A DNA stretch of 48,462 nt. Origin: CAYVFC01 sp964450715 (GTDB lineage: Bacteria > Myxococcota_A > Polyangia > Polyangiales > JAFGIB01). Below are positions 6,899 through 15,449 of this stretch, one piece after another. The stretch's first letter is position 1. Every line of letters begins with the position of its first letter. The DNA lies in the NCBI GenBank assembly GCA_964450715.1, contig CAYVFC010000053.1, positions 1-48,462 of the forward strand, in the 5' to 3' direction. Under the pieces are notes generated by a model. It searched no databases, was not told the origin of the DNA, and was given only the letters and a program-made list of their open reading frames with translations. A program made the translations under genes and the position numbers.

Positions 6899-9337
6899 GT
6901 GAATGCGCTGGTTGCTATCGCTATCGCCTGGCTGGTGGGGCTCATGGGAGCCTCCCTCACCTCGCCCGGTCTGTGGCAGGCAACGGCCTCTGTCTGCGCG
7001 CTGCTGGTGGGCGTGCTGCTGACGATCACTCGGCGAGGAGAGCAGGAGCAGGAGCAGGAGCCGCAGTCGCAGGCCGGTTGGGGACGGAGGCGGAGATTCG
7101 GGGTGGTGCCGGTGCCGGTCAGAGGAGGAAGGCGGATGGCCGTCGCGCTGGCGGCGGCAATGGCGGCCGGGCTGGCGGTGGGGCCGGCCAGGGGGAGGGA
7201 ATTGCCCACTCCCCCCAAGGGGCTCTGCAGGGTGGAGGCGGTGGTGGAGCGGGTGCGCTACTACGCGGACGGACGGGCGCGCTCGGTGATACGGGTGGTA
7301 AAGGGCGAGCGCCTGGAGGACTCGGAGCCGTTTGCACCCGGTATTCGATTGAAGGTGGGACCGGTCGCGCTGCCCGAGGGCGCGCGGGTGAAGCTGCTGG
7401 TGCAGGTGAGGCCGTGGATGCCCTTCCGGAACTTCACGCCGCATCCGCGCTTACCGCCCTCGGTGGTGGTGCAGGGCGGCGGATGGATCCCGTCGCCGTC
7501 GGCCATCGAGGTGGTGGAAAACGGCGGTCTGCAGGGGCTGGTGGCCGCGGCCCGGAGCCGGGTCCGCAGGGCACTGTGGAAGACGCTGCCGGCCCGGGAG
7601 GCGGGCGTGGCCGCGGCGCTCGGGCTGGGGGACGGCAGTGCCGTGGATCCGGCGCAGCGGGATACGGTGCGGGCAGCCGGGTTGGCGCACTTGCTCGCCG
7701 TATCCGGCCTGCACGTGGCGATCGTGGCCGGCCTGCTGGTGGCCCTGATGCGGGTGGCGCTGCTCAGGGTGCCGGTGCTGGCGCGGCGCTTCGACAGCGG
7801 GCGGCTCGCCTGCGCCGCGGGGGCGGCGCTGGTGTTGCTCTACGCGGCCTTTGCGGGCGGGGCGCCCAGCGCCTGGCGGGCGGCACTGACCGCCTGTATC
7901 GCCTGGGCGCTGGTGGCGATCGGACGCAGGCCGCGCGCGGACGCGGTCGCCGCGGCCGCGGCCCTGGTCCTGGGGGCGCTGCGGCCGCACGATGCGGTGC
8001 ATCCCGGCTTCATGCTCTCCATCGCGGCTACGGTGGCGGTGATCACGGCTCCCGAGGTGCGGGGCGACGGGACGGGCGTCTGGCTGAAAAGGGGGTTCTC
8101 GGTGAGCTGGCGCACGGTGCTGGCCACCGCCCCTATCGTGCTCTGGTGCTTCGGCTCGGTTCCCTTGATCGGGATAGCGGCCAACGTGCTGCTCATGCCC
8201 GTGGGCTCGCTGCTTCTGGTGCCGCTGGCCAACCTGCACGCGCTGGTGGCCACGGTGCTGCCGCCTCTAGCTCCGCTGACCGCCCTGCCCTTCAGCATCG
8301 CCTGCAATGCCTTTCTGGCCGCCTGCGGCCTGTTCGCCGCCCTGCCCTTCTCGCTCCCCCTTCCGCCGCCCGACCTGTTCCAGGGAGCGGTGATAGCCGT
8401 GGCCGCCGCGCTGCTGCTGGCCCGCGGATCGACGCGCAAGCGTCTGGTAGTCGTCGCGGTAGCCCTGGCCTTGCTCGCGGCGCTCGAGGTTCGGTTGCGG
8501 ATGGTCGAGCGACCGCTAGGCGTGGTGCGCGTGACCTACCTCGATGTGGGTCAGGGGGACGCAGCGCTGGTCGATCTGCCGGACGGGCGGCTGATGCTGA
8601 TCGACGCCGGGGGCAACCCGACCGGTGGGCCGGACCCGGGGGAGGCGGTGCTGCTTCCCCTGCTGCGAGCGCGGCGGCGGGAACGGGTGGACATCGCGGT
8701 TCTCTCCCATCCCCACCCCGACCACTACGGAGGGTACAGGACGCTGGTGGAGGAGGTGCCGATCGGTGAGTTGTGGGACACGGGGCAGGCCGAAGCCGAG
8801 ACCATGACCGACCTGGGGGAACCGATGACAGAGGCGGAGGCTCTGCTGGCACGGGCGCGGGCCAAGGGAACGCGGGTTCTGGGCCCGGCCGAGCTCTGCG
8901 GAAAGCCGCGCCGGGCGGGCAAGGCGCGCATAGAGGTGGTATGGCCCTGCCCTGGATACGACCCCTACTCCGACCAGAACGACAACTCGCTGGTGATCCG
9001 CATCGAATACGTGAACCAAAGCTTTCTCTTTACCGGCGACCTAGAGGCCCACGCGGAAGAGCAGCTGGAGGGCCGCGGGGTGGCGCTGCGCGCCGGCGTG
9101 CTCAAGGTGCCCCACCATGGCTCGCGCACCTCTAGCACGGAGGCCTTTCTGCGGGCGGTCGACCCCGAAGTGGCGGTGGTGAGCAGCGGCGCCTTCAACG
9201 ACTACGGCCACCCGGCCGCCGCGGTGGTCGAGCGGCTGAGGGGTGCCGGTGCGCGGGTGATGCGCGTCGATCGTTCCGGAAGCGTCCGGATCACCGGCGA
9301 CGGCCGGACGCTGCGGGTGGAGAGCTGGAAGCGGTAG
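6899..9337 (+). CDS. comEC: ComEC/Rec2 DNA-uptake channel protein
   Basis: Inner-membrane channel for single-stranded DNA import during natural transformation. The order is canonical: an N-terminal membrane hairpin ('ALVAIAIAWLVGLMGAS'), a DUF4131-like soluble domain, the polytopic Competence domain with its hallmark 'RAAGLAHLLAVSGLHVAIV', and a C-terminal metallo-beta-lactamase domain with 'VTYLDVGQGDAALVDLPDG', metal motif 'SHPHPDHYGG' and 'LKVPHHGSRTSS'. All visible metal ligands are intact, so nuclease activity of that domain is possible. I prefer the GTG at 6899, which begins just before the first membrane helix and follows GAGGGGG. The frame is open to a GTG at 6782, which would add a poorly conserved-looking Ala/Arg leader. 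It stands alone, starting about 250 bp from tRNA-Arg. Confidence 0.93.
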   Translation: MNALVAIAIAWLVGLMGASLTSPGLWQATASVCALLVGVLLTITRRGEQEQEQEPQSQAGWGRRRRFGVVPVPVRGGRRMAVALAAAMAAGLAVGPARGRELPTPPKGLCRVEAVVERVRYYADGRARSVIRVVKGERLEDSEPFAPGIRLKVGPVALPEGARVKLLVQVRPWMPFRNFTPHPRLPPSVVVQGGGWIPSPSAIEVVENGGLQGLVAAARSRVRRALWKTLPAREAGVAAALGLGDGSAVDPAQRDTVRAAGLAHLLAVSGLHVAIVAGLLVALMRVALLRVPVLARRFDSGRLACAAGAALVLLYAAFAGGAPSAWRAALTACIAWALVAIGRRPRADAVAAAAALVLGALRPHDAVHPGFMLSIAATVAVITAPEVRGDGTGVWLKRGFSVSWRTVLATAPIVLWCFGSVPLIGIAANVLLMPVGSLLLVPLANLHALVATVLPPLAPLTALPFSIACNAFLAACGLFAALPFSLPLPPPDLFQGAVIAVAAALLLARGSTRKRLVVVAVALALLAALEVRLRMVERPLGVVRVTYLDVGQGDAALVDLPDGRLMLIDAGGNPTGGPDPGEAVLLPLLRARRRERVDIAVLSHPHPDHYGGYRTLVEEVPIGELWDTGQAEAETMTDLGEPMTEAEALLARARAKGTRVLGPAELCGKPRRAGKARIEVVWPCPGYDPYSDQNDNSLVIRIEYVNQSFLFTGDLEAHAEEQLEGRGVALRAGVLKVPHHGSRTSSTEAFLRAVDPEVAVVSSGAFNDYGHPAAAVVERLRGAGARVMRVDRSGSVRITGDGRTLRVESWKR

Positions 9338-9427
9338 CGCCAAGCGAAAACGGGAAGCGCCGGGACCGGCGCCGGGGCGAGCAAGCGTCCCGCATCTGTG
9401 ATACTCTCGCCTCTCGCAAGGTGCGCC

Positions 9428-11297
9428 ATGAGCGCGAAGACCGACCACACAGCGACGATGGACCCGGACGCCACTGGCGAAGCTCGGCAGGGGGATCAGG
9501 ATCGGATTGAGCAGAGCGGGCAGNNNNNNNNNNNNNNNNNNNNNNNNNNNNNNNNNNNNNNNNNNNNNNNNNNNNNNNNNNNNNNNNNNNNNNNNNNNNN
9601 NNNNNNNNNNNNNNNNNNNNNNNAGCCAGAAGGCCGAGCAGAGCGGGCAGAGCCAGAAGGCCGAGCAGAGCGGGCAGAGCCAGAAGGCCGAGCAGAGCGG
9701 GCAGACCGCGCAGATCGAGCAGACCGCGCAGATCGAGCAGATCGAGCAGGCGGAGCATACCGAGTGGATCGGGCGAGTGGTCGATGACCGCTACCAGATC
9801 ATCGAGCAGCTGGGCGAGGGCGGCATGGGGGCGGTGTTCGTGGCCGAGCACCTGAAGCTGCACAAACAGGTCGCCTTCAAGGTGGTCCGCAAGGAGCTGG
9901 CCGGTAACGGAGAGGTGGCGGCGCGCTTCGCCCGCGAGGCCATGGCCACCGCCCAGTTCGAGCATCCGCATGTGGCCAGCGCCATCGACTACGGCACCCT
10001 GAGCGAGGGCGGCGCCTACTTCGTCATGCAGCTGGTACGAGGCCGGAGCCTGACAAGGGTCCTGCAACAGCAGACCCGGCTGCACTGGACCCGGGTCTGC
10101 GGGCTGGGCGCGCAGGTGGCCGACGCGCTCTCGGCGGCCGAGTCCGCGAACATCGTGCACCGCGACCTCAAGCCGGACAACGTCCTGATCGAGACGCGCG
10201 ACGACGGCAGCGAGCTGGTGCGAATACTGGACTTCGGCATAGCCCGGGTTCCGACCACGGACGGGCCCGCGCCCGAGGGGGCCATGGCCGCGCGGGAGCT
10301 GACCCGGCTGGGCACCATCATGGGCACTCCCGGGTACATGGCGCCCGAGCAGGCGGTGGGCGACCCGGCCGACCGGCGCGCGGACCTGTACGCGCTGGGC
10401 GTGCTGCTCTGGGAGAGCCTGGTCGGGCGCGCCCTCTGGGACGAGCAGGAGATCACCGCGCTGTTCACCCGCCAGCTCAGCCAGCCCGCTCCCTCGGCCA
10501 AGCGCGAATCGGGCGACCGGACCATCCCGGACGAGCTGGACCGTCTCATCGCACGCCTGCTCGAGCGCAAGCCGGTCGACCGGCCCGAGCACGCCTCCGA
10601 GGTCCGCGACACCCTGAGAGAGCTGTCGCTACGCGCGGTTACCGGCCGCTCCCGTACGGACATCGCGCTGCCCGAGTTCTCCGACCGGGCGGCGGCGCTC
10701 AAGGCCTCGGCCATCGACTGGGCGGGCAAGTGGCAGGCGCAGGCGCCCGACCGTAAGCGGATACAGTTGGCGACCGCGGCTGCGGGCGCAGTGGCGCTGC
10801 TCGGTTTGATCATCGGGCTGTCAGGCGACGATGCGGGCGAGGGCAAGGGCGACGACGGAAATCCCGCGGCGGCGACCGCGGAAGCCGGTTCCTCCGAGAA
10901 CGTGCTCTCCCGGGTGGCGGAGTCGATGGTCGAGGCGGTCACCCCCGATCCGACGGTCATTCCGAACGGGATCGAGGAAGACGCCGAGACCATGCTGAAC
11001 GGCAACCGGCTCTACAAGCGGCGCGAAGCGGCCAGGAATGTGCTGGCCTACGAGCCGTCGAAGAATGTGCCCCCTTATTTACTCAATATAGCCGAGCTGG
11101 AAACGGCGCGCGGTTGCCGCGAGCTGCGGGCGGCCATCGACAAGCTGGAAGAAGCAGAGGACGAGCGCACCCTGGACCCCCTGAGGAGGTTGCTGCGCAG
11201 GCCCAAGACCGGGTGTGGCTTTCTGAGCCTGCAGGATTGCTACCGCTGTATACGCCCGGCGGTGGCCCGCGCCATCCAGAGCATCGAGAACGATTGA
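9428..11297 (+). CDS. Membrane-anchored Ser/Thr protein kinase with Gln-rich N-terminal tandem repeats (interrupted by assembly gap)
   Basis: Hanks-type kinase. The ATG at 9428 (AAGG upstream) opens a hydrophilic leader that enters a 9-residue repeat 'SQKAEQSGQ', and the 100-N gap at 9524-9623 falls inside that array. The frame changes across the gap only because its length is arbitrary, so I treat both sides as one gene. The kinase domain has 'LGEGGMGAVFVAEH', the ATP lysine in 'VAFKVVRKEL', 'IVHRDLKPDNVLI', 'ILDFGIARV' and 'GYMAPEQAVGD', all catalytic residues present. A single membrane helix ('GAVALLGLIIGLSG') is followed by an outside tail of roughly 160 residues with four Cys near its end. 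It converges on the amidohydrolase gene. Confidence 0.92.
9524..9623. other. Assembly gap (100 N) inside a tandem repeat
   Basis: A run of exactly 100 N. The left flank ends in GAGCAGAGCGGGCAG and the right flank starts with full copies of the same 27-bp unit. The assembler evidently failed to resolve the array, so the true length and copy number are unknown. Confidence 0.97.
9624..9749 (+). repeat. 27-bp tandem repeat array and related 18-bp units in the kinase N-terminus
   Basis: Three perfect 27-bp copies (9624-9650, 9651-9677, 9678-9704) encode SQKAEQSGQ. Two perfect 18-bp units (9705-9722, 9723-9740) encode TAQIEQ, and a 9-bp unit encodes IEQ. The unit lengths are multiples of three, so copy-number change keeps the frame. 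The array starts in or before the gap. Confidence 0.95.
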
Positions 11298-11356
11298 CTT
11301 CGTCTTTGGCTATGAAGACGCGGGGGGATCGCCCGTGTTCGTACCGCGACGCGCTG

Positions 11357-11418
11357 CCATTTCGATCGAAGGGAGAAATATCTATTCGAGGAGATCTCTC
11401 CCTTCGGTCGAGATGACA
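11357..11418. repeat. Palindromic intergenic repeat between convergent genes (possible terminator)
   Basis: Imperfect inverted repeat with arms of about 26 nt. The left arm is 11357-11383 (core TCGAAGGGAGAAAT) and the right arm about 11392-11418 (core CTCTCCCTTCGGTCGAG), around an 8-nt loop. It lies between the 3' ends of the kinase and amidohydrolase genes. The sequence resembles dispersed REP-like palindromes found between genes in many bacteria. It could act as a bidirectional terminator, though there is no strong U-tract. Confidence 0.55.
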
Positions 11419-11454
11419 ATGAAAGACGGTTCCTCGGCGCCGGCGGAATTGAAC

Positions 11455-12696
11455 CTACCTTCTCGAGATCAGCGGGTCGACCACCGGCACCGCCATCTGG
11501 CGCTGGAAGATGAGCTTCTCGGCGTTGTCGTAATAGAGCTTGCGCAGCACCTGGCGCGGGAGGTTTATCGCGTCTATCTTCCACCGCCCCTGGATGGGCG
11601 TAGGGTGGGCGATCTGTTTAAGGTCGGTCTCGAAGAAACGATAGTGGGCTAGGTAGAACTCCACCGCGTCCTGCGGGGTGGGCGGCTTCTCCGAGACCGA
11701 GCCCAACTGCGTGCCATAGGGCGAGATGGCCAGATCGGTTCCGAACAGGATCCGGTCCTGAAATTGGATGAAGAAGGCGCGCACCTTTTCCGGCGGATGC
11801 CGTCCGATCTCCGGCAGGCGCGCCGTGGTGTCCACATAGACGTTGGGAAAGCTCTGAAGCAGGCGCGCCACGTAGTCGATGTCCTCGGGGTTGTTGGCCA
11901 GGTGGATGAGCAGGAAGGTGGTGCGGGGATGGCGCGCTATCAGCCGGTCGCGCTCGCGAAGTAGCTGCTCGCGCGAGGGGTAGCGCGGTCCGTAGAAGCT
12001 CCAGTCGGGGGCGATGCTAAGCTCGTCGTAACGCTCGTTGTCCGCAGTGGGGGGCTCGAAGAAGGCCTTGGGGTCGCCCGTGTGCATGGCCACGATGGCG
12101 TTGAGCCGCGCAGCCCTTTCCATGATGGGATCGATGCGCGGATCGTCCACGTGCAGCAGCTCGCCATCGGCACCGGTCACGCCCAGCCCCCAGGACTTGA
12201 AGATCTTCACTCCGCGCGCGCCCATCCTGACCTCGCGCTCCAGACGCTCGGCTTCTCGTTCTCCCCATCCCGGCTGCTCTACCCCGCTCCAGTCCAGGTT
12301 GGCGAAGAACTCGAAGCGGTCCTTCAGCAGGTGCTTGATGCGCAGGGTGGCGTCAAAGGCGCGGGAGCCCAGCGAGCCGCCGTTCTTGTTGCAGAACTTG
12401 ACCACGCCGACACGCTTGAAAACGGAGAGCGCCAGCCGCATGGAATCGTCCACCGGGGCGATCAGGGTATGCGAATCGATGACCGGACCGCGCTCTATTG
12501 CCTCTGTTTTAAGCCGCTGCTCCTCGGTCGCGGCCGTACTACGCGGCTTACGCGACTGCTCTTTCGCCTCCGTCGGAGAAGCGCTGCCCGGACCCGCCTC
12601 GGTTCCGGCCTTCTGCCCGCGCTTGTTGCCGCACGATCCAGCCGCGACCGCAAGCGCGACAGCCAAGCAGGCCAGCGACGGGCTACGGCGCCTCAT
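11455..12696 (-). CDS. Amidohydrolase-2-like lipoprotein
   Basis: This 413-residue protein starts at the ATG at 12696 (GGAGCAGGGG upstream). It has a lipoprotein signal peptide with lipobox 'VAAGSC' and a low-complexity linker before the enzyme domain. The domain follows the amidohydrolase_2 TIM-barrel plan: start strand 'GPVIDSHTLIAPVDDS', His in 'IVAMHTGDP', His in 'TFLLIHLANNPEDIDYVA', and the C-terminal metal/catalytic Asp in 'ILFGTDLAIS'. The first-strand HxH is not intact: the sequence reads SHTL, so one usual metal ligand is absent. It may be mononuclear or altered in activity. It is likely co-transcribed after the pentapeptide-repeat gene (13-bp spacing). Probable location is periplasm or membrane; substrate unknown. 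Confidence 0.8.
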   Translation of the reverse strand: MRRRSPSLACLAVALAVAAGSCGNKRGQKAGTEAGPGSASPTEAKEQSRKPRSTAATEEQRLKTEAIERGPVIDSHTLIAPVDDSMRLALSVFKRVGVVKFCNKNGGSLGSRAFDATLRIKHLLKDRFEFFANLDWSGVEQPGWGEREAERLEREVRMGARGVKIFKSWGLGVTGADGELLHVDDPRIDPIMERAARLNAIVAMHTGDPKAFFEPPTADNERYDELSIAPDWSFYGPRYPSREQLLRERDRLIARHPRTTFLLIHLANNPEDIDYVARLLQSFPNVYVDTTARLPEIGRHPPEKVRAFFIQFQDRILFGTDLAISPYGTQLGSVSEKPPTPQDAVEFYLAHYRFFETDLKQIAHPTPIQGRWKIDAINLPRQVLRKLYYDNAEKLIFQRQMAVPVVDPLISRR

Positions 12697-12709
12697 CCCC
12701 CTGCTCCGT

Positions 12710-13246
12710 CTATACCCGGACCATCTTGTACTGGTGCGGACGGAACCCGTCGGGAAAGCGCGTATCCGCGTCAAAGCGCGCTCCCAGGGCATTGACCCAG
12801 GAGAGGTCGGCGGTGGCCAGGTCGGCGCCCGAGAGATTGGCCTCGGAAATCCGGGCCCAGGAGAGGTCCACCCGGGAGAGGTTGGCCATGGTCAGGTCGG
12901 CCCCGCGCAGATTGGCCTCCCACAGCTTGGCGGAGGTGAGGTCGGCGCCGCCCAGTTTGGCCCCGGAAATCTTGGCCCAGGAGAGGTCGGCCGAATTGAG
13001 CTTGGCGCCGGTCAGGTTGGCGCCGCCCAGATTGGCTTCGGAAAGCCTGGCGTTGGAGAAATCCACCCACTGCAGATTGGCCCCGCGCAGGTTCGCACCC
13101 GACAGGTCCGAAAAACGCAGGTTGGCCCCCGAAAGATTGATGTTTTCCAGGTCGGCGGAGCGTAGATCCAGCCGCTCGAAGTTGACGTCTCCAGCCTCGT
13201 ACTGCTGGATGACCTCGACGATGGTCAGTTTTTTTTTTGCTTTCAT
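12710..13246 (-). CDS. Pentapeptide-repeat protein
   Basis: The product has 178 residues from the ATG at 13246, beginning 'MKAKKKLTIVEVIQQYEAG'. The rest is almost continuous pentapeptide repeats of the A(D/N)LxX type ('LSGANLRFSDLSGANLRGA', 'LGGADLTSAKLWEANLRGAD'), about 22 turns from residue 25 to 160. These form a right-handed quadrilateral beta helix. No signal peptide, so cytoplasmic. Some family members mimic DNA and protect gyrase, but most have no known role, and nothing here points to a specific one. It is the first gene of an apparent two-gene unit with the amidohydrolase. No strong ribosome site precedes the start, and a longer in-frame reading to 13309 is possible. Confidence 0.88.
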   Translation of the reverse strand: MKAKKKLTIVEVIQQYEAGDVNFERLDLRSADLENINLSGANLRFSDLSGANLRGANLQWVDFSNARLSEANLGGANLTGAKLNSADLSWAKISGAKLGGADLTSAKLWEANLRGADLTMANLSRVDLSWARISEANLSGADLATADLSWVNALGARFDADTRFPDGFRPHQYKMVRV

Positions 13247-13521
13247 GGTAGTTGTTGAGAACGGTTCGAAGCATTCAGGATAGCGCGAAAATGGCCGGGC
13301 CGCGAGCACAGGTGACGGCCGGCGATTGCGCTCGCGCGCAGGTTCTCGGGGCCGGGGCCGCGAGAAAGGCGGAAAAAAGGCGGTTACGCCGCGCGACTGA
13401 AGAATAGGCGGAACGGTCCCGAGAGGCGGGGTAGCCGAAGCGAGCGCGACGGTCTATACTATTGCGGTTTCGCGGGGTGTACCGCCGAATACCCTTCCTG
13501 CGGGGCGAGGGTGACCGGGAG

Positions 13522-15018
13522 ATGTCCGACGATCTGGTAAGAATGCCGAAGAAAGGCGATATCATCGCCGGCAAGTACCGGATCGAGGAGATCCTCGGGA
13601 CCGGGGGAATGGGCTCGGTATACTCGGCCCGACATGAGACCACCAACCGCAAATTCGCGGTAAAGTTGATGGCCTCCTCTCTGTCCGGAGACCCGGACGC
13701 GAAGGAACGATTCGTACGCGAGGCCCGACTGGCCGGCTCCATCGACCACCCGGGCGTGGTCGACATCTACGACGTCGGCTACCACGAAGTTTCGCTCTAC
13801 ATGGTGATGGACCTATTAAAGGGCGAATCGCTGGGAGAGCGGTTGAAGAGAGAGCGTCCGCAGCGGACCGAGGCCATTCACCTGATGATGGGCGTACTAA
13901 AAGGGGTAGCCGCCGCGCACGCCAAGGGCATCGTTCACCGCGACCTGAAACCCGACAACATCTTCCTGCACCGGGAAGCGGGCAGTCAGGAACTGGAACC
14001 AAAAATTCTGGATTTTGGCGTATCCAAGTCGCTCTCCGGCGGTCCGGGAATGCCGGCGCTCACTCAGACCGGAGTCATGCTGGGAACGCCCTTCTATATG
14101 TCGCCCGAGCAGGTACACGGCGCCAAGGACGTCGACCTGCGAACCGACATCTACTCGCTGGGAGTGATCCTGTACCAGATGCTCAGCGGGCAACTGCCCT
14201 ACAAGTCGAATACCTTCGCCGCGCTGGTTCTGGAAATCATGACCGGACAGCCCCCGCCCCTGGAAGAGCTGGTACCCGATCTGCCCGAGGGATTGCATTC
14301 GGTGGTGAAACGGGCGATGGCGGTATCCACGGCCGACCGCTATCCCGACGCTCAGAGCATGGCCGACGCTCTGGCTCCCTTCGATACGCTACGCGCTACC
14401 GCCGCCAAGAGCACGAGCGCCAGGCCCGCCGAACAGGAAACGCGGCTGCTCGGCTCGGCGCAGCCCGCGCCGGCTTCCCGTCACGCGGCCGTGACAGTGC
14501 CTTCGCCGGTAAGCGACACGACGACCCCTTATATCGCCGAATCGCCCGTCGAAATACCGGGACGCCGCTCGCCACTTCCGATAGCCGCGGGAGCCGCTGC
14601 TGTGGTGGTCGCGGGCGTCGCCGCCGTATTTTTTGGCCTGGGTGGCGAGCCGGCTTCCGGTCCGGATCCGGAGGCCTCACCGGCGGATCAGACCCAGGCT
14701 TCCGCGGCCTCTCCGGTCGCGGCCGCCGGGACCGGAGCGGACGCCGGCGTTCGCGGCCAGGAGGAAGCGGCAAACTCGATCCCACGGGGGATCGAGGCGC
14801 CCGCGGAGCCCCTGGAACGTCCCTCCACGTCCTCGCGCGAACGCTCTCGGCGGTCGCGCGGGGACGCGGAGGAACGCCCCCGCGACCGGTCACGCTCTAG
14901 CGTGAAAGCACCGGAGAAAGAGCGAAGCTCCGGTACCGAAGAAGCGAAGCCGCTCGCTCCCGCGAGAAAAGACAACGATTTCCGCATAGAGGAAGACGAG
15001 TTGATTGATCCTTTTTAG
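13522..15018 (+). CDS. Membrane-anchored Ser/Thr protein kinase
   Basis: Hanks-type kinase of 498 residues from the ATG at 13522 (GAGGG upstream; a TTG at 13462 would extend it by 20). The N-terminal kinase domain (about 20-285) is complete: 'ILGTGGMGSVYSARH', Lys48 in FAVKLM, 'GIVHRDLKPDNIFL' (Asp141, Asn146), 'ILDFGVSKS' (Asp164) and 'FYMSPEQVHG'. A membrane helix follows at about 350-373 ('IAAGAAAVVVAGVAAVFFG'). The C-terminal tail outside the membrane is Pro/Ala then Ser/Arg-rich and ends with an acidic stretch, with no PASTA or other sensor domain. It lies upstream of the gat operon and diverges from the pentapeptide-repeat gene; substrates unknown. Confidence 0.95.
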   Translation: MSDDLVRMPKKGDIIAGKYRIEEILGTGGMGSVYSARHETTNRKFAVKLMASSLSGDPDAKERFVREARLAGSIDHPGVVDIYDVGYHEVSLYMVMDLLKGESLGERLKRERPQRTEAIHLMMGVLKGVAAAHAKGIVHRDLKPDNIFLHREAGSQELEPKILDFGVSKSLSGGPGMPALTQTGVMLGTPFYMSPEQVHGAKDVDLRTDIYSLGVILYQMLSGQLPYKSNTFAALVLEIMTGQPPPLEELVPDLPEGLHSVVKRAMAVSTADRYPDAQSMADALAPFDTLRATAAKSTSARPAEQETRLLGSAQPAPASRHAAVTVPSPVSDTTTPYIAESPVEIPGRRSPLPIAAGAAAVVVAGVAAVFFGLGGEPASGPDPEASPADQTQASAASPVAAAGTGADAGVRGQEEAANSIPRGIEAPAEPLERPSTSSRERSRRSRGDAEERPRDRSRSSVKAPEKERSSGTEEAKPLAPARKDNDFRIEEDELIDPF

Positions 15019-15143
15019 GACGGGGGCCGCGCTAAGAAAGTTCCTCGTAGAGGGCGTACAGTCGGTTTCCAACCCGATCGTGTGCTGACGCTAAACTTTC
15101 TGAGCGCGTCCGGCAGCAAATGGTGCTATTTTTCCGCGCCGTC

Positions 15144-15449
15144 ATGAGCGATCCGGTCATCACTCTGGAACAGGTGCGCCACGTGGCCGCGCTGGCGAGA
15201 CTCGAGCTCGACGACGCGGAAATCGAGACCATGCGAGCGCAGCTCGATGCCGTACTGGGTTACATGGCTGAGCTGGACGAGCTGGACGTGAGCGACATCG
15301 AGCCCACCTTCTACTCCATCGAGATGCAGGCGCCGCTGAGGCCCGACGAGGTCAAGCCCTCGCTCGAGCGCGAGGAAGCTTTGCGGGCGGCACCGGCGGA
15401 AAAAGAGGGCGGGTTCGTCGTACCCAAGGTAATCGAAGGTCAGCCATGA
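15144..15449 (+). CDS. gatC: Asp/Glu-tRNA amidotransferase subunit C
   Basis: Small stabilising subunit of GatCAB, which converts mischarged Glu-tRNA(Gln) and Asp-tRNA(Asn) to the correct amide forms in the cytoplasm. The 101 residues start 'MSDPVITLEQVRHVAALARL' and continue 'MRAQLDAVLGYMAELDELD', the family's helical core, ending 'FVVPKVIEGQP'. The ATG at 15144 aligns with the normal GatC start; an upstream in-frame start at 15120 would add eight residues. The stop overlaps the gatA start in ATGA (15446-15449), so translation is probably coupled. Confidence 0.95.
   Translation: MSDPVITLEQVRHVAALARLELDDAEIETMRAQLDAVLGYMAELDELDVSDIEPTFYSIEMQAPLRPDEVKPSLEREEALRAAPAEKEGGFVVPKVIEGQP

Noticed and set aside
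6868..8769. 633-codon plus-strand frame overlapping comEC
   Set aside because: Gly/Arg/Ala-rich out-of-frame reading of a high-GC gene; the comEC frame carries all conserved motifs.
11299..11322. Possible terminator hairpin (CGTCTT...AAGACG) after the first kinase gene
   Set aside because: Only a 6-bp stem and no T-run; the larger palindrome at 11357-11418 is the better candidate.
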